The notes beneath the pieces were generated by a model. It saw nothing but the letters and a program-made list of their open reading frames with translations, was not told the origin of the DNA and did no database searches. From NCBI GenBank assembly GCA_037447655.1, contig JBBHKE010002230.1, positions 1 through 64,000 on the forward strand: a stretch of DNA of 64,000 nt. The letters run 5' to 3'. Shown here in pieces: positions 21,525-33,589 of this stretch. A program made the translations under genes and the position numbers. The stretch is from Zygnema cylindricum. Taxonomy: Eukaryota > Streptophyta > Zygnematophyceae > Zygnematales > Zygnemataceae. The stretch's first letter is position 1. Every line of letters begins with the position of its first letter.

Positions 21525-23119
21525 CATCGCGCATCGTTATTAGTGTCAACGACACTAATTTGGGTTCTTAAAATTTTGATTTTTTTCCAGAAATAGTATT
21601 CGTGATTTTAATTTTTCCTTGACTATAATTGAGGTTCCGTACAAAATAGCGTCAAGACCGAAAGTACAACAGTATATAATTAGTAAGGTGTACAGATGAT
21701 GTTAGACGGTACATATTTGTACCTTTTTAGGGGAAAATAGCTAAAATTAATTAAAAATTATGCGCGCATGCATATGAACGTGCGCTGAAAAAATGGGTTC
21801 ACTCTCGTCGCCTGAAACCTCGTTCGCACACGATCTCCTATAATCGTATGTTCTGCACTGTGAACGTAAAATATATTCGCATGTGCGAAGTCATGATCTT
21901 ACAGTTAAAACAATGAACTGTTTTTGTTTTACAAGTCCACGTAAACCGTCTTAAAACTGCGTGCTCTTGATTCATGTTATTTTTTCCTGTTCAGTTTATA
22001 TAAACACTATAACATGTATTTTGTCCAATTAGCGTCAATATGTACTCTATTTCGGTACAACGAACAAATATAGCGTAAATGTTTATTCTTATATGGTGTC
22101 TATATGTGATTTCACTCCCAATTAGAATTAATGTATACGTTTATAAGGGGTCGAGTGACAATGGACCACAAATTACAATTAATGAATTAAAATAAATAGA
22201 ATAAAAAACAACATTTGGCGTTGATGATATTTGGGACAGCTTAACGCCAAATGCGGATAATCCACAGAAAAATGAATCCCTTATTGAACGAATCTCATCC
22301 ATCCATTTTTTTTTTGTTTTTTTAGAGATTTGACGCTGCGTCATCATTTTGTCAAACGAACACATTCTCATTCGTTTCATGAAGAAGCAGGCGAAAATAC
22401 CGCCGCCACCTTCGTGTCAATTCCATGGATTCGAGGTCGCATGTGGCGGCTCCTTCTCCCTCTGCATATGGCGCGTCACTCTATTTACCTTTCATTGCCT
22501 CCGCCCCTCTTTCACGCTCCCTTTTTTTCCGAACCTACCTATGCTGATCTCCCTCTTCTATTTTTGAAAGTTTTTTAAAACATGCTCTCCCTCGTTTATT
22601 CCCTCTCTTTTCACCTCTCTCTCTCCCTCTCAATCTATCTCCATTCCCTCTCCCTTTCCCTCTCCCTCCTCCCTCCCTCTCCCTCTCTCTTTCCCTCTCC
22701 CTTCCCTACTCTCACATTCCCTCTCCCTTTCCCTTTCCCTCTCCTTCTCACCCTCTCGATCTACCGCACTATCTCCCTTCCCCTATTCATCTCCCTCTCC
22801 CGACTCCCTCCATCTACCACTATCTCTCCCTTCCCTTTTCTCTCTCCCTTCCACACTCTCTCTCCCTCTCACCCTCTCAATCTGTCGCACTCTCATCTAT
22901 TACCTTATACACTCCCTCTCCCTCACCTTCTCACTTTCCCTCTCCCTTCCCCTCTCCCTCTCCCTCTCACCCTCTCAATCTGTCGCACTATCATCCATTA
23001 CCTCATACTATCCCTCTCCCTCACCCTCTCAGGCTGCCACCTCTCTCACTTTCTCATCCTCTCCTTTTCACTCTCCCTCCCCCGTTCAAATTGTTGTACT
23101 CTCTAACCCTTGATCTCCC
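21525..23119 (+). repeat. 1.6-kb direct repeat, copy 1
   Basis: Matches 24552-26146 at a constant offset of 3027 bases from end to end, with scattered substitutions. The left part is AT-rich with the TACACCGCGCATCG-type terminus (here TACATCGCGCATCG). The right part is pyrimidine-rich. There are no LTR-type TG...CA ends. Confidence 0.9.
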
Positions 23120-23330
23120 ACGCTCCCTCTCCCACTCTTTCGCTGGCGTGGTCTCTTTCCCTGTTCTCTCTCTGTTCCTTTGACACACTCTCTCCTCCTC
23201 ACTCGCCACTCTCTCTCTCCCCTCTCCTACTCTCTCTCTCCCATATCTATCTCTCTCCCTCTCCTACTCTCTCCCCCTCTCCTTCCACTTTTTTTTCCTT
23301 ATCATTGGATCCTCTCCCTTTTTTTTGTGG
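22590..23330 (+). repeat. Pyrimidine-rich CTCCCTCTC tract
   Basis: Degenerate CTCTCC hexamers with interspersed CAATCTGTCGCACT blocks. Long translated frames over it are artefacts of composition. Confidence 0.85.
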
Positions 23331-23339
23331 ATTCAGAGT

Positions 23340-24551
23340 CGAGATGTAGTCACGACCGAGGAAGCAAAAATTTCAAAAGAATACGAAAGTTTTTCGGTCG
23401 AAAAAAACCTTGAATTGAAAGTTTTGAACCAATCAGAAATTATATCTCAATTTAACCCTATTTTGGAATGGTTTAGGAAATATCTTCCGTAATTTTCCAC
23501 ACTAAAATCAAATTGTGATAATATTCAACGAAAACGGTTCAAAACAATATCTTCAATAAGTTTTGACATTATAAATCTTGTAAAAGTCTTGACATTAGAA
23601 ATTTTGTTTTTACAAAGAATTTGTTGCTACAAACAAATTTTTATAAAGAAATTTTGTTATCTAATTTGAACTTCTTCCCCGATCTTGGAATGGTTTAAAC
23701 ATTATCTTGCATTTGTTTTAACACTATGAAAAAACGTTTTGTTAAATGACCGTTAAACGGAGGGCTCTCCGTTACCACAAACATTTGCTCTTAAGAGTGT
23801 TAAGGTTTCACACTATTTCAAGTTTCTCAGACGGTTATTTGTTTCTGTTTATTTATTTGTTTTATTTATTCATTCATTTATTGACTCATTTATTTGTTTA
23901 TTCATATTTTTGTTTCTGACTTGTACTTACGAATCTGTCACGTTTTAACACGTCGAATCAAATCTGATTTGGTCAACTCGATTTTATTTAATTCGTTTGA
24001 TAACGAAAGAAGCAATTTAAGAAGACGAATTGGGGTACAATAAGACTTATTCCAATTTCCTCAACCTTAGACCTTTTATTGCGTTCGTCCCGTTGTACTT
24101 TTAATTTTGCGCGACAAATATAATATGACTCCCGAGGACCGAATTCTTTAAGACTGTTTATGAGGGACATTTTTTCTTTATTATTATTTTTTTTTTTCCG
24201 GTAGATGACGAAAAAACATTGGTTAATATATAGTACGATTGCTAAAAGCGTTAGTGTGAATGTGCTTGCCTTCTTGTCATGTAGTGCTCCTGCGTTTTTT
24301 GCCGCCAAGATCAAATTTGAGAACAAGTTTTTTTTTCTTTTCGCCTAAAGTCAAATATGAAAGATCGTAATCGCGAGGGCAAGGAGGCCGTTGTTTGAAA
24401 CCGGCTCGACTCTCCGTTAAAACCGTATCTCAATCTCCGTTAAAACGGCAACTTTTGTGATCCAGATTTTTTTAAAGGGGATTCTCTATGTTGCAACAGA
24501 GCAAGTTCCGTGGAAAGAATCGAAATCACGTGGGAGCGGTTAGGGTTACTA
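23340..24551. other. Spacer between 1.6-kb repeats, no gene recognised
   Basis: AT-rich; includes a TTTATTTATTCATTCATTTA tract near 23850. No supported coding frame. Confidence 0.45.
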
Positions 24552-26146
24552 CACCGCGCATCGTTATTAGTGTCAACGACACTAATTTGGGTTCTTAAAA
24601 TTTTGATTTTTTTCCAAAAATAGTATACGCGATTTTAATTTTTCCTTGACTATAATTGAGGTTCCGTACAAAATAGCGTCAAGACCGAAAGTACAACAGT
24701 ATATAATTAGTATGGTGTACAGATGATGTTAGACGGTACATATTTGTACCTTTTTAGGGGAAAATAGCTAAAATTAATTAAAAATTATACGCGCATGCAT
24801 ATGAACGTGCGCTGAAAAAATGGGTTCACTCTCGTCGCCTGAAACCTCGTTCGCACACGATCTCCTATAATCGTATGTACTGCACTGTGAACGTAAAATA
24901 TATTCGCATGTGCGAAGTCATGATCTTACAGTTAAAACAATGAACTGTTTTTGTTTTACAGGTCTACGTAAACCGTCTTAAAACTGCGTACTCTTGATTC
25001 ATGTTATTTTTTCCTGTTCAGTTTATATAAACACTATAACATGTATTTTGTCCAATTAGCGTCAATATGTACTCTATTTCGGTACAACGAACAAATATAG
25101 CGTAAATGTTTATTCTAATATGGTGCCTATATGTGATTTCACTCCCAATTAGAATTAATGTATATGTTAATAAGGGGTCGAGTGACAATGGACCACAAAT
25201 TACAATTAATGAATTAAAATAAATAGAATAAAAAACAACATTTGGCGTTGATGATATTTGGGACGGCTTAACGCCAAATGCGGATAATCCACAGAAAAAT
25301 GAATCCCAATTTGAACGAATCTCATCCATCCATTTTTTTTTTGTTTTTTTAGAGATTTAACGCTGCGTCATCATTTTGTCAAACAAACACATTCTCATTC
25401 GTTTCATGAAGAAGTAGGCGAAAATACCGCCGCCACCTTCGTGTCAATTCCATGGATTCGAGGTCGCATGTGGCGGCTCCTTCTCCCTCTGCATATGGCG
25501 CGTCACTCTATTTACCTTTCATTGCCTCCGCCCCTCTTTCACGCTCCCTTTTTTTCCGAACCTACCTATGCTGATCTCCCTTTTCTATTTTTGAAAGTTT
25601 TTTAAAATGTGCTCTCTCTCGTTTATGCCCTCTCCCTTCACCTCTCTCTCTCCCTCTCAATCTATCTCCATTCCCTCTCCCTTTCCCTCTCCCTCCCCCC
25701 TCCCTCTCCCTCTCTCTTTCCCTCTCCCTTCCCTACTCTCACATTCCCTCTCCCTTTCCCTTTCCCTCTCCTTCTCACCCTCTCGATCTGCCGCACTATC
25801 TCCCTTCCCCTATTCCTCTCCCTCTCCCGACTCCCTCCATCTACCACTATCTCTCCCTTCCCTTTTCTCTCTCCCTTCCACACTCTCTCTCCCTCTCACC
25901 CTCTCAATCTGTCGCACTCTCATCTATTACCTTATACACTCCCTCTCCCTCACCTTCTCACTTTCCCTCTCCCTTCCCCTCTCCCTCTCCCTCTCACCCT
26001 CTCAATCTGTCGCACTATCATCCATTACCTCATACTATCCCTCTCCCTCACCCTCTCAGGCTGCCACCTCTCTCACTTTCTCATCCTCTCCTTTTCACTC
26101 TCCCTCCCCCGTTCAAATTGTTGTACTCTCTAACCCTTGATCTCCC
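24552..26146 (+). repeat. 1.6-kb direct repeat, copy 2
   Basis: Begins ACACCGCGCATCG and ends TTGATCTCCC, as in copy 1. The CT-rich half lies at about 25600-26146 and the pyrimidine tract continues to 26255. The close match suggests a recent duplication. Confidence 0.9.
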
Positions 26147-26883
26147 TGTTCCTCTCCCGTTTCCTTTTCCCTACAGTCAAAATCATGTGGTTTCTCCTTC
26201 CATTTCTCCCTCTCCCATTTACTCCCCTCTCTCCCTCTCCCATTTACTCCCCCATTAAAATTACACATTAATTTCATTATTTTTTTTAACTAACTCCATT
26301 GTTGTGTTTTTTTCTTTGTTTTAGGCACGGCATTTTATTCAGTTAGTTGATTGTGATGGAGGAACAAATACACGGATTGTGGTAATGTCTTGGAGTTATC
26401 TTTACTCCATTTAATATTAGTACGTCCAAACAAATTTTTACATGAGTTAGAGAAGGATATTAGAATATCATTTGTTACAAAGGATAATTTTTATGGGCGA
26501 TGTACATTTCGATCATGTAGACTAATAGTTTATTTAATTTTAAAAAATAGGTTGGTTGTACATATTGTAGTTTTTTTTCGGTGAACCTCTTTGTCATTCT
26601 TAGGCGAAAAGGACCGAATTTATTTCCAAGTGTATTATTGTAATATTTTTATAATTGTAATTCATTTTGATGTTGTTGCAATGACGGGTGCTGTGATTTA
26701 ATTCTACATGTTTTGTAAATGTTAAGCGATACACTTGATGAAGTGCGTGGTCATTGTTGACTATTTTCGTTGTCACACATGTGATTGTTTTTCTCACTTT
26801 TTTTTTTGTATTTGTCACACTATTTTCATTTTATTATTTATTTTATCTCAGTCAATCTCCCTTTTTTTGTGTCTCTCTCTCCC
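26147..26883. other. No gene recognised
   Basis: A 57-bp segment at about 26325-26381 has an intron-like acceptor (TTGTTTTAG) and a GTAATG donor and would read RHFIQLVDCDGGTNTRIV. A lone exon this short cannot be supported as a gene. Confidence 0.3.
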
Positions 26884-26884
26884 T

Positions 26885-27350
26885 TATGGTACTCAGCGAC
26901 GAGACTGTCTTGTCGCTGAATGGTATGTTTTTCTATCTTGCCAATCAACGACGAGAATTCCTCGGTGTTGAATGGCATGTTTCATTTTTCACCATTCAGT
27001 ACAAACACTGAGTCAAAACAAGGTGTTATGGTACTCAGCGACGAGACTGTCTCGTCGTTGAATGGTATGTTTTTCTATCCTGCCAGTCAACGACGAGAAT
27101 TCCTCGGTGCTGAATGGCATGTTTCATTTTTCACCATTCAACACAAACACTGAGTCAAAACAAGGTCTTATGGTACTCAACGACGAGACTGTCTCGTCGC
27201 TGAATGGTATGTTTTTCTATCTTGCCAGTCAACGACGAGAATTCCTCGCTGTTGAATGGCATGTTTCATTTTTCACCATTCAGCACAAACACTGAGTCAA
27301 AACAAGGTCTTATGGTACTCAGCCACGAGACTGTCTCATCGCTGAATGGG
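26885..27350. repeat. 142-bp tandem repeat with two palindromes per unit
   Basis: Unit starts TATGGTACTCAGCGACGAGA at 26885, 27027, 27169 and 27311 (last unit partial), an exact 142-base period. Each unit has one hairpin with arms CAGCGACGAGA and TCTCGTCGCTG around three bases, and a second around AACGACGAG/CTCG. 142 is not a multiple of three, so the frame is not maintained. It lies just beyond the 3' end of the transposase remnant. Confidence 0.92.
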
Positions 27351-27655
27351 AGCATGATACTCCAAACATAGATACGATTTTACACCGTCACTACAAATAC
27401 ATTTCATCCACATTTTTGGCCATTCAAGTATCATAAACAATATGAAAAGAAAAAAATGAAAGAGGGACACATAATATTCAACGTCAAAGAAAAGAATACA
27501 ATGTATACTGCATACTGCAGTAAAAGAAAAGTAAATGTATTAACCTATAAAAAAAAACCTAAAAAAAAAAAATTACAAAAAATCCACACTTTAGTAAAAA
27601 GTTATGCAAACAGCCCATAATCCATTATACCGCCACTCATAATTAAACCACCTCT

Positions 27656-29428
27656 CTAAAAAGCTTCATAATCACTGTATTCCTCTAAGTCTTCGTCATG
27701 ACTGGCTTTTTTATCTTGAATGTCGGCCTCTCGAAGGAGTTGGAGTAAATCTCGTGCAGGAGCCGAAGAAGGTGGCACCTCGTCGCCATCGAAATGATTG
27801 CGCCATTTCATTATTATGACTTGCAAATCTTGCGTAAACATGCTCTCCTCCCATTTGCCATCCTTTAATGACAATCCACACTAGATCATCGCCTTTCGTG
27901 CATATCCCATGCCATTTTTGTCATTCATTTCGTTCACCTCTCGTATCGAATCGCATGCCAACTTTAAGAAAAAAGCTTTACCTAGTCCAACTAACTTACC
28001 AGAAAATTTTTGGCCCCTAGGTAAGGACCACTTGTGGCTCTCTACCCCCTTCATCTTCCATTCTTCCCATTTTTTTTACCACACTTCTTTGATTTTAGAA
28101 ATTACAAATGAATCGGCAGGTTGCACTAAATGCCTTACACACGGAGGAAAAAATTGGAGTGTAGTTCTCTATGCGCGTAAAGCGGTGTTTAATTCCTCGG
28201 ACATATTGTCCCCACAATTGTCCACAAATATAACCTTTTTATGCCCATCACAGTCTCCTTGGTATGACCTCGGTTCGGCGATCTATTGTGGGAAGACCGT
28301 CTTGTCGTTCCAACCTTTCCGCCCGGTACAGTAGCAAACTCCTACAAAAGAGAGTGGGAAAAGATATTGAGTGAGGGAGGGAGAGAGAGGGCGAGTAGTG
28401 TACGGGGAGAAATCAATATAAACAACATATCACCCCATATTTAATATTTTGGGTGTGGAGTACAAGGGAAAATAAGTTAGACAATAGCGTCAATATTTAC
28501 AAGGAAAAAAACACATATGGAAAGAAAAATACCTGGTATGTCATCGTGGATGCCCTTGATTGGATAACTATGAAGCTTGTTGGCGAAGATTAACATAGGA
28601 GATTCAATTCGGGCGTTCACTCCGCCGTGAGTCGAACCATCAAAGTCATCGACTCTCCATCTCCGGCAACATCCGCGTATTTGACCACCTCGTCCCTGCG
28701 AAAACCCAACGTTTTTTTGTTATCCATATTTACAATCATGTGGATCTCGTCCATGTTTTCGACTAGATCCTCGTTGTAGTGACCTATAATCACAATAACA
28801 CATAAAATTGTAAGTAAAACACAACACAAAAAAGTATGATGGTCGGGGCAGCTACTTTCATTCGCTTATTTGCATTTATAACCCTAGAAAACAAAATTTA
28901 AAATAATATATGTAACATATATTACAGCATATAACAATAAGTGAACTTACCCAATAAAAATCCTCTTTTTAATTCGCCCATGTGATATGCTACTGTTTTT
29001 TCGATGTATTCCTCCTTCTCCGGGCTTAGTTGTAACTTTCTTTTTTGAGCCCTCGTCACAATACTGTGTTTTTCGCAAAACCATTGGGTCCATCGTTTTG
29101 TCATTTTCATTTTTAACTCTTTACCCTTATTGTCGACGAATAATCTCCCATTCTCCTCCTTCATATGTTTAATGATATGAGCAGCCATGGTCCCTACAAT
29201 GGTTTGTGACATTTTCATACCCGCCTTCTTGAAGAGGTAAAACTCCTCCACCAACTCCGAGTGCACTGCTGTGACCCATGGAAAATCCTTCCTCCCCCTA
29301 CCCGGCAGTGCCTTTGTCACCACCACACTTCTTCTTCCAAATACCGCAGACGACAAAGTATGTTTCGTCGCCCGTATGTCTCTCAATGTCGCAACCCGAC
29401 CCTTCCACCACCGACTTGCTTTTTGGTA
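27656..29428 (-). pseudogene. Degenerate DDE transposase (pogo/Tc1 clan, DD35D), three exons
   Basis: Minus-strand exons at about 29428-28951, 28783-28533 and 28341-27656. Borders are consistent: TTGG|GTAAG to ATTATAG|GTCAC (phase 1) and CCAG|GTATTT to TTTGTAG|GAGTTT (phase 1). Exon one has a basic helix-turn-helix-like region (MTKRWTQWFCEKHSIVTR). Exon two has ENMDE, the first catalytic Asp. Exon three has VIFVDNCGDN (second Asp) and LVQPADSFVISKIK (third Asp), with 35 residues between the last two. Such enzymes cut and paste DNA at TA targets. Exon three carries TAG, TAG and TAA stops, and exon two has a frameshift near 28620, so it is inactive. From memory similar proteins occur in plants and oomycetes; exact family unverified. 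Confidence 0.75.
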
Positions 29429-29518
29429 TTTTGCAACGAAAAGAAAAGAAAAAAAAAACATTAAAAAAAAATGTCAGTCCTAATTCACTTAAAAAAATAT
29501 AAATATATATCGTAATAA

Positions 29519-29955
<437 letters not shown>

Positions 29956-30019
29956 AAACAAGTAAGTGAGTGGGTGAAACATGGGAAGTGATAGAGTGGA
30001 GTAAGAGTTAGTAAAAAAT

Positions 30020-30568
30020 ACATACCAATTACCGTTTTTTTTTATCGACAATGCCCGTGTGAGCCTCGTCAATTGCTCTTGATCCGCTCTTATTTGTTCT
30101 TCTTGAGCCGCTACTTGTTGAGTGAGTGCCGCGATTATTAAATGCAAATCCTCTCCTCTCGGAGGTGAAGGTGGCCTAAACGGTTGAGGAACCCTTTATA
30201 TTTCCCAAAGGCGAGAGCGTGACACTCTGATATTGCGACATTTTTGCAATATTTTCGTATGAGAATCTTGGAGAGCAAGTACCTCGGGAGTTACTCAACA
30301 AAATTTTAGGATGTAGTTTACTCGCGGATCCCACAAATGATGATGACGTAGCAACTCCGGGACATTCACCCGAAAACCGTCCTCCCTACGAACAACCCAC
30401 GTTAACCGGGGATCCGTCGGATCAAATTGCCTTACATGGGCAAAGGTTGAACCTCGGTCCTCAAGCGAGATAAACAAACATGTTGGATGTGCAGTGACAT
30501 CAAGGGGGATGTCGAGAATTTGCGGAAAAGGATTCGCTTCTGGTTTTAGGGGCCGCTGTTCACCATAG
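30020..30568 (-). pseudogene. C-terminal part of the unrecognised transposon-associated protein
   Basis: Continues the minus-strand frame that stops at the Copia-1 insertion (37884). The frame reads through LRHHHLWDPRVNYILKFC, then TGA, then VTPEVLALQDS, then TAA, then a glutamine-rich coiled-coil-like segment (ALTQQVAAQEEQIRADQEQL). The two stops are the only breaks. No family recognised. It ends near a possible donor before the AT microsatellite. Confidence 0.55.
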
Positions 30569-31630
30569 TGTAGAAATTGATGGTTCATTTTTAAGTATTT
30601 TCTAGGTCTAAATAAAAATACAGAAAGAAGCCGAGGCAGTTTATCTCTAACTTCTCTCTCCAACTCCCACACTTGTCGCAGTCATTGAGAAATTGGAGTG
30701 GAAGCTAGAGCCATGGCTGCCTAGGCTATCCAGAGGTTTACGGGAAGTAGATTAGTTTATTTACCGATAAGGTTATTTACTAAAAGGATAGATGTCAGAA
30801 CCAGGATTTGATCTTGGTACCTACGGAATAATAGATAGTCGGTAGCCGGTAGTCCTAACCGTTAAGTCTAAGACTAATGATACATGGTATTGGGTTTGAT
30901 AATTATTTAAATATAATTACGTAGGATAATTCATTTAACTGCAACTGTTTACGGGATACATAGATCTAGTTATGTAAAAGTACGGATTAAGGTACGAACA
31001 AGGAACAAGTACCGCGCATTTGTTTCGATAGCGAAACGAATACCGCGCAGGTATTTATTACGGCTACGATTAAATATGCATTTAATCGGACGGTTGGAAT
31101 AAATGGCGAGATCGCGGAAGAGGATTTTGGCGGTTTGTGGTCATCGCCACATCGGATGACACGTGGCAAAAAGACATTGGATTGCGGCATCTCCGGGGAT
31201 TAAAGGAGCGAATCCGCATATACCACGTGTCGACATTTAGGCCATGTCATACAGTATTCGTACAGAAAGTACACCGACAGCTGTATTTTTGTGTACGGAA
31301 GAGTAATATGATTAGTCCGTACATAAGTAGATAGAGTTTGTGAGAGAGATAGGACTTAGAAAAAATTGGTAGATAGGACCCTCTCTCCCAGAGAGCTTCT
31401 GTACAAAAGGTCAACTTTGACCCTCCATAACTTACTCCTCACGGGAGCAAATTCAAAGATTCTTTTTGTATCGACTCAAGGGAGTCTTACCTTCAAAAGG
31501 GTGAAGGTGGTCAGAGTTTTTGTTTACCAGGGTGGCAGTTATTTTTGCTGAAACACAAATGGGTCAAGGTTATCCCAGAGGCTTTTGGAAGCTGTCCACT
31601 CTGAGGACTTATGGAGGTCTCAGAGTTTCA
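30569..31630 (+). repeat. Copia-1 5' LTR
   Basis: 1062 bp, TGTAGAAATTGATGG ... GAGTTTCA. The first about 760 bp is almost identical to the 3' LTR (three differences seen). The last about 270 bp differs at roughly one base in eight. Confidence 0.93.
30790..30872 (-). other. tRNA-like antisense block in Copia-1 LTR
   Basis: Minus strand reads GTTAGGACTACCGGCTACCG and then CCAAGATCAAATCCTGG, a decayed B-box/T-arm. Same position as the better preserved block at 52685. Confidence 0.4.
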
Positions 31631-31645
31631 GGTTATGGGCCCACC
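31631..31645 (+). other. Copia-1 primer-binding site for half tRNA-iMet
   Basis: GGTTATGGGCCCACC follows the 5' LTR directly. It is the exact complement of plant initiator tRNA-Met around nucleotides 26-40 (GGUGGGCCCAUAACC, anticodon arm), not of the tRNA 3' end. This implies priming by a tRNA fragment cleaved in the anticodon stem, as known for Drosophila copia. Confidence 0.8.
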
Positions 31646-32431
31646 TGTTGTTTATAGAAAGCTTTATTCCTCTCTATGCCTCAGTTGTGAGGGAGAGAGA
31701 GCTATTCAGAACTTAAGCTATTTTTGGTTGAGTTTGGTTCAGTGGTTACCAAAATTAGTGTGACAGTGAAGTTGGGAGTTCACGGTTCATTCACACTTGG
31801 GACACGCGTCGTCGCTTGAGAGAAATGCGTGAGTATGTCCTCCGTGGACGTACACAAATTCGGCAGGACGACGGGACTTCGTGAAGTCAGTTCTACGGTG
31901 CCAAATCCTCTAATCAGACGGTTGACAGCAGCCGCCAACAAATACTGACGAGGCGTGACTAGATCACTATCACTTTACTTTGTCTGAACTTCGGTGTAAA
32001 TATTTGGTAGAATAAAATTTTGTCTGTAGTGAATTAGTTGTTTAGTGTTGAGAATGTGGTTTATGACATACTTCAGTACACAGGTATAATCACACTATTT
32101 GTTGTGTTAGAATGTTATATGAACGGCTGGAATGCCTCCGTACAGCTTAGTGTAGTTTCGGTGTATAGAAGTAGGACTTAGTGAATTTCATTCATTAGGA
32201 ACAAATGATATGAAAACTGTACACTCAGTTTTATGTAATTTCATTTCGGCATATCCCAAAGATATGTTAGCGGAATTCATTGAAATGTCGTGTGTGTGTT
32301 TTTGTGTATGTTATCTACGCTGTGGTAAAATTTCACGACCATTGAATCATTTTTCTGAAAGTTATAGTCTGTCAAAGTTTTTGTTCAGCCATCGATATTT
32401 GTGGAAGCTTCCTCTTTTGTTTTGTTCTACG
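31646..32431 (+). other. Copia-1 untranslated leader
   Basis: About 790 bp between the primer site and the gag start. Related leader pieces occur at about 44640-45900 and 48130-49020. Copia-2 has lost this segment. Confidence 0.65.
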
Positions 32432-33469
32432 ATGTCTACTGCTGCACCTTCTTCATCTTCAGTGCCAGCATTTGTCGCAGAACAACACCATCCTCTAGGG
32501 TACCCATCTTTCATGGAACTGGCTTCATATACTGGGAAAGTATGATGATAGGAGCTCTATGTGAGAAAAGGTTTTGGGGGATAGTGAGTGGACGAGTGGG
32601 GCGTCCATCAAGTCTTGGAGTCCCTCCAGGGTTTGGAGGAAGCAAATTCACAAGGAAGCAGATCCATCTTCAACGGAGGAGACAAAGGAAGGAGAGGTGG
32701 TGGACAAAGCAACGGAGAAGGAAACGACCTCACCAATAGCAACTGGTTCAACATTCATGTCACCTATTCCGAGCAACGAGGAGAATGATACTGATACCTG
32801 GGACTTCAACAATATGGTGGCAAAGCACTTCATACTTCGCCATCTTACTCAAGGGCTTGCATGTTCTCATTTGCAGGTAGAAAGGGCATCCGATCTTTGG
32901 ATAACTCTCATAAAGATGTACCGAAGTGGTACGATTCAGCAACAACAGTAGGCTGATCAAAAAGTTAAGGAGTATGTATACAAAGGGGGGAAGATGTTGG
33001 ATTTCCGCAATGAGCTTGCTACACTTTTTATGGAGCTAAACAGAGCTGGAAAATATTTTAGTGAAAAAGAAAACGTTAACTATTTACTGATGAAGTTACC
33101 CGATGAGTTCGAGAACATAGTCAACCGTGTGCAAGACTTGCCACACTCAAGGTGGATATGGAACTCAGTGGTAGGGATGATTCTCGTTTGGGAGAATACG
33201 ATTGAGATCCGAATAAGAGGAAAGAGAGGGCAAGCCTTGGCAGCTGCGACGGATTGGAGGAATAAGGATTCCCGAAAACCGGTCAGAAACTATGGGGGGA
33301 GGGAGCAGAAAAATCAGACCGACGAGTTAGGACCAAGGGCTCCTAGAGGTTTATGTCATTTTTGTAAGAAACCGGGGCACTATATGGCAGAGTGCACTAA
33401 GCTAACCGAGCTTTGGTTAAAGAAAGACAGACCGGTGGAACCCCAAGAGGAAAGAAAAAGGCCCATGTG
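32432..33469 (+). pseudogene. gag: Copia-1 gag
   Basis: Start ATG 32432 (MSTAAPSSSS). A frame change near 32490 moves to VPIFHGTGFIYWESMM, the usual Copia gag N-terminal motif. The frame shifts again, passes EVENDTDTW-like sequence, and hits TAG after TIQQQQ near 32948 where Copia-2 has Leu. The last part has LMKLPDEFENIVNRVQDLP and a CCHC zinc knuckle CHFCKKPGHYMAEC at 33354-33395, which binds the RNA genome in virus-like particles. Not translatable as one protein. Confidence 0.85.
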
Positions 33470-33589
33470 ACACAAGTACATGAGGCACAATTCGAGGACG
33501 AGGACGATGAGCTCCTATTGGATGAGGAGTTGGAGGCAAAATCGAGGTCGAAATTCCACGAAGGCAGAAATGTGCTTACGCTGGATTGA

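Noticed and set aside
22582-23413. Long open frames in the CT-rich tracts (also 25607-26140)
   Set aside because: Composition artefacts of pyrimidine repeats; the copies differ in frame and have no recognised domain.
21525-26146. Pair of LTRs of a non-coding retrotransposon
   Set aside because: No TG...CA ends, no target duplication, no primer site or polypurine tract; tandem duplication fits better.
26885-27350. CRISPR-like array
   Set aside because: The whole 142-bp unit repeats without unique spacers, and the context is a plant nuclear transposon.
27909-28334. Plus-strand 141-codon frame
   Set aside because: Antisense shadow of the third transposase exon, which has the catalytic motifs.
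30987-31190. Identical small frames at 30987-31334 and 37238-37585 as duplicated genes
   Set aside because: They lie inside the two Copia-1 LTRs, so identity reflects the LTR pair.
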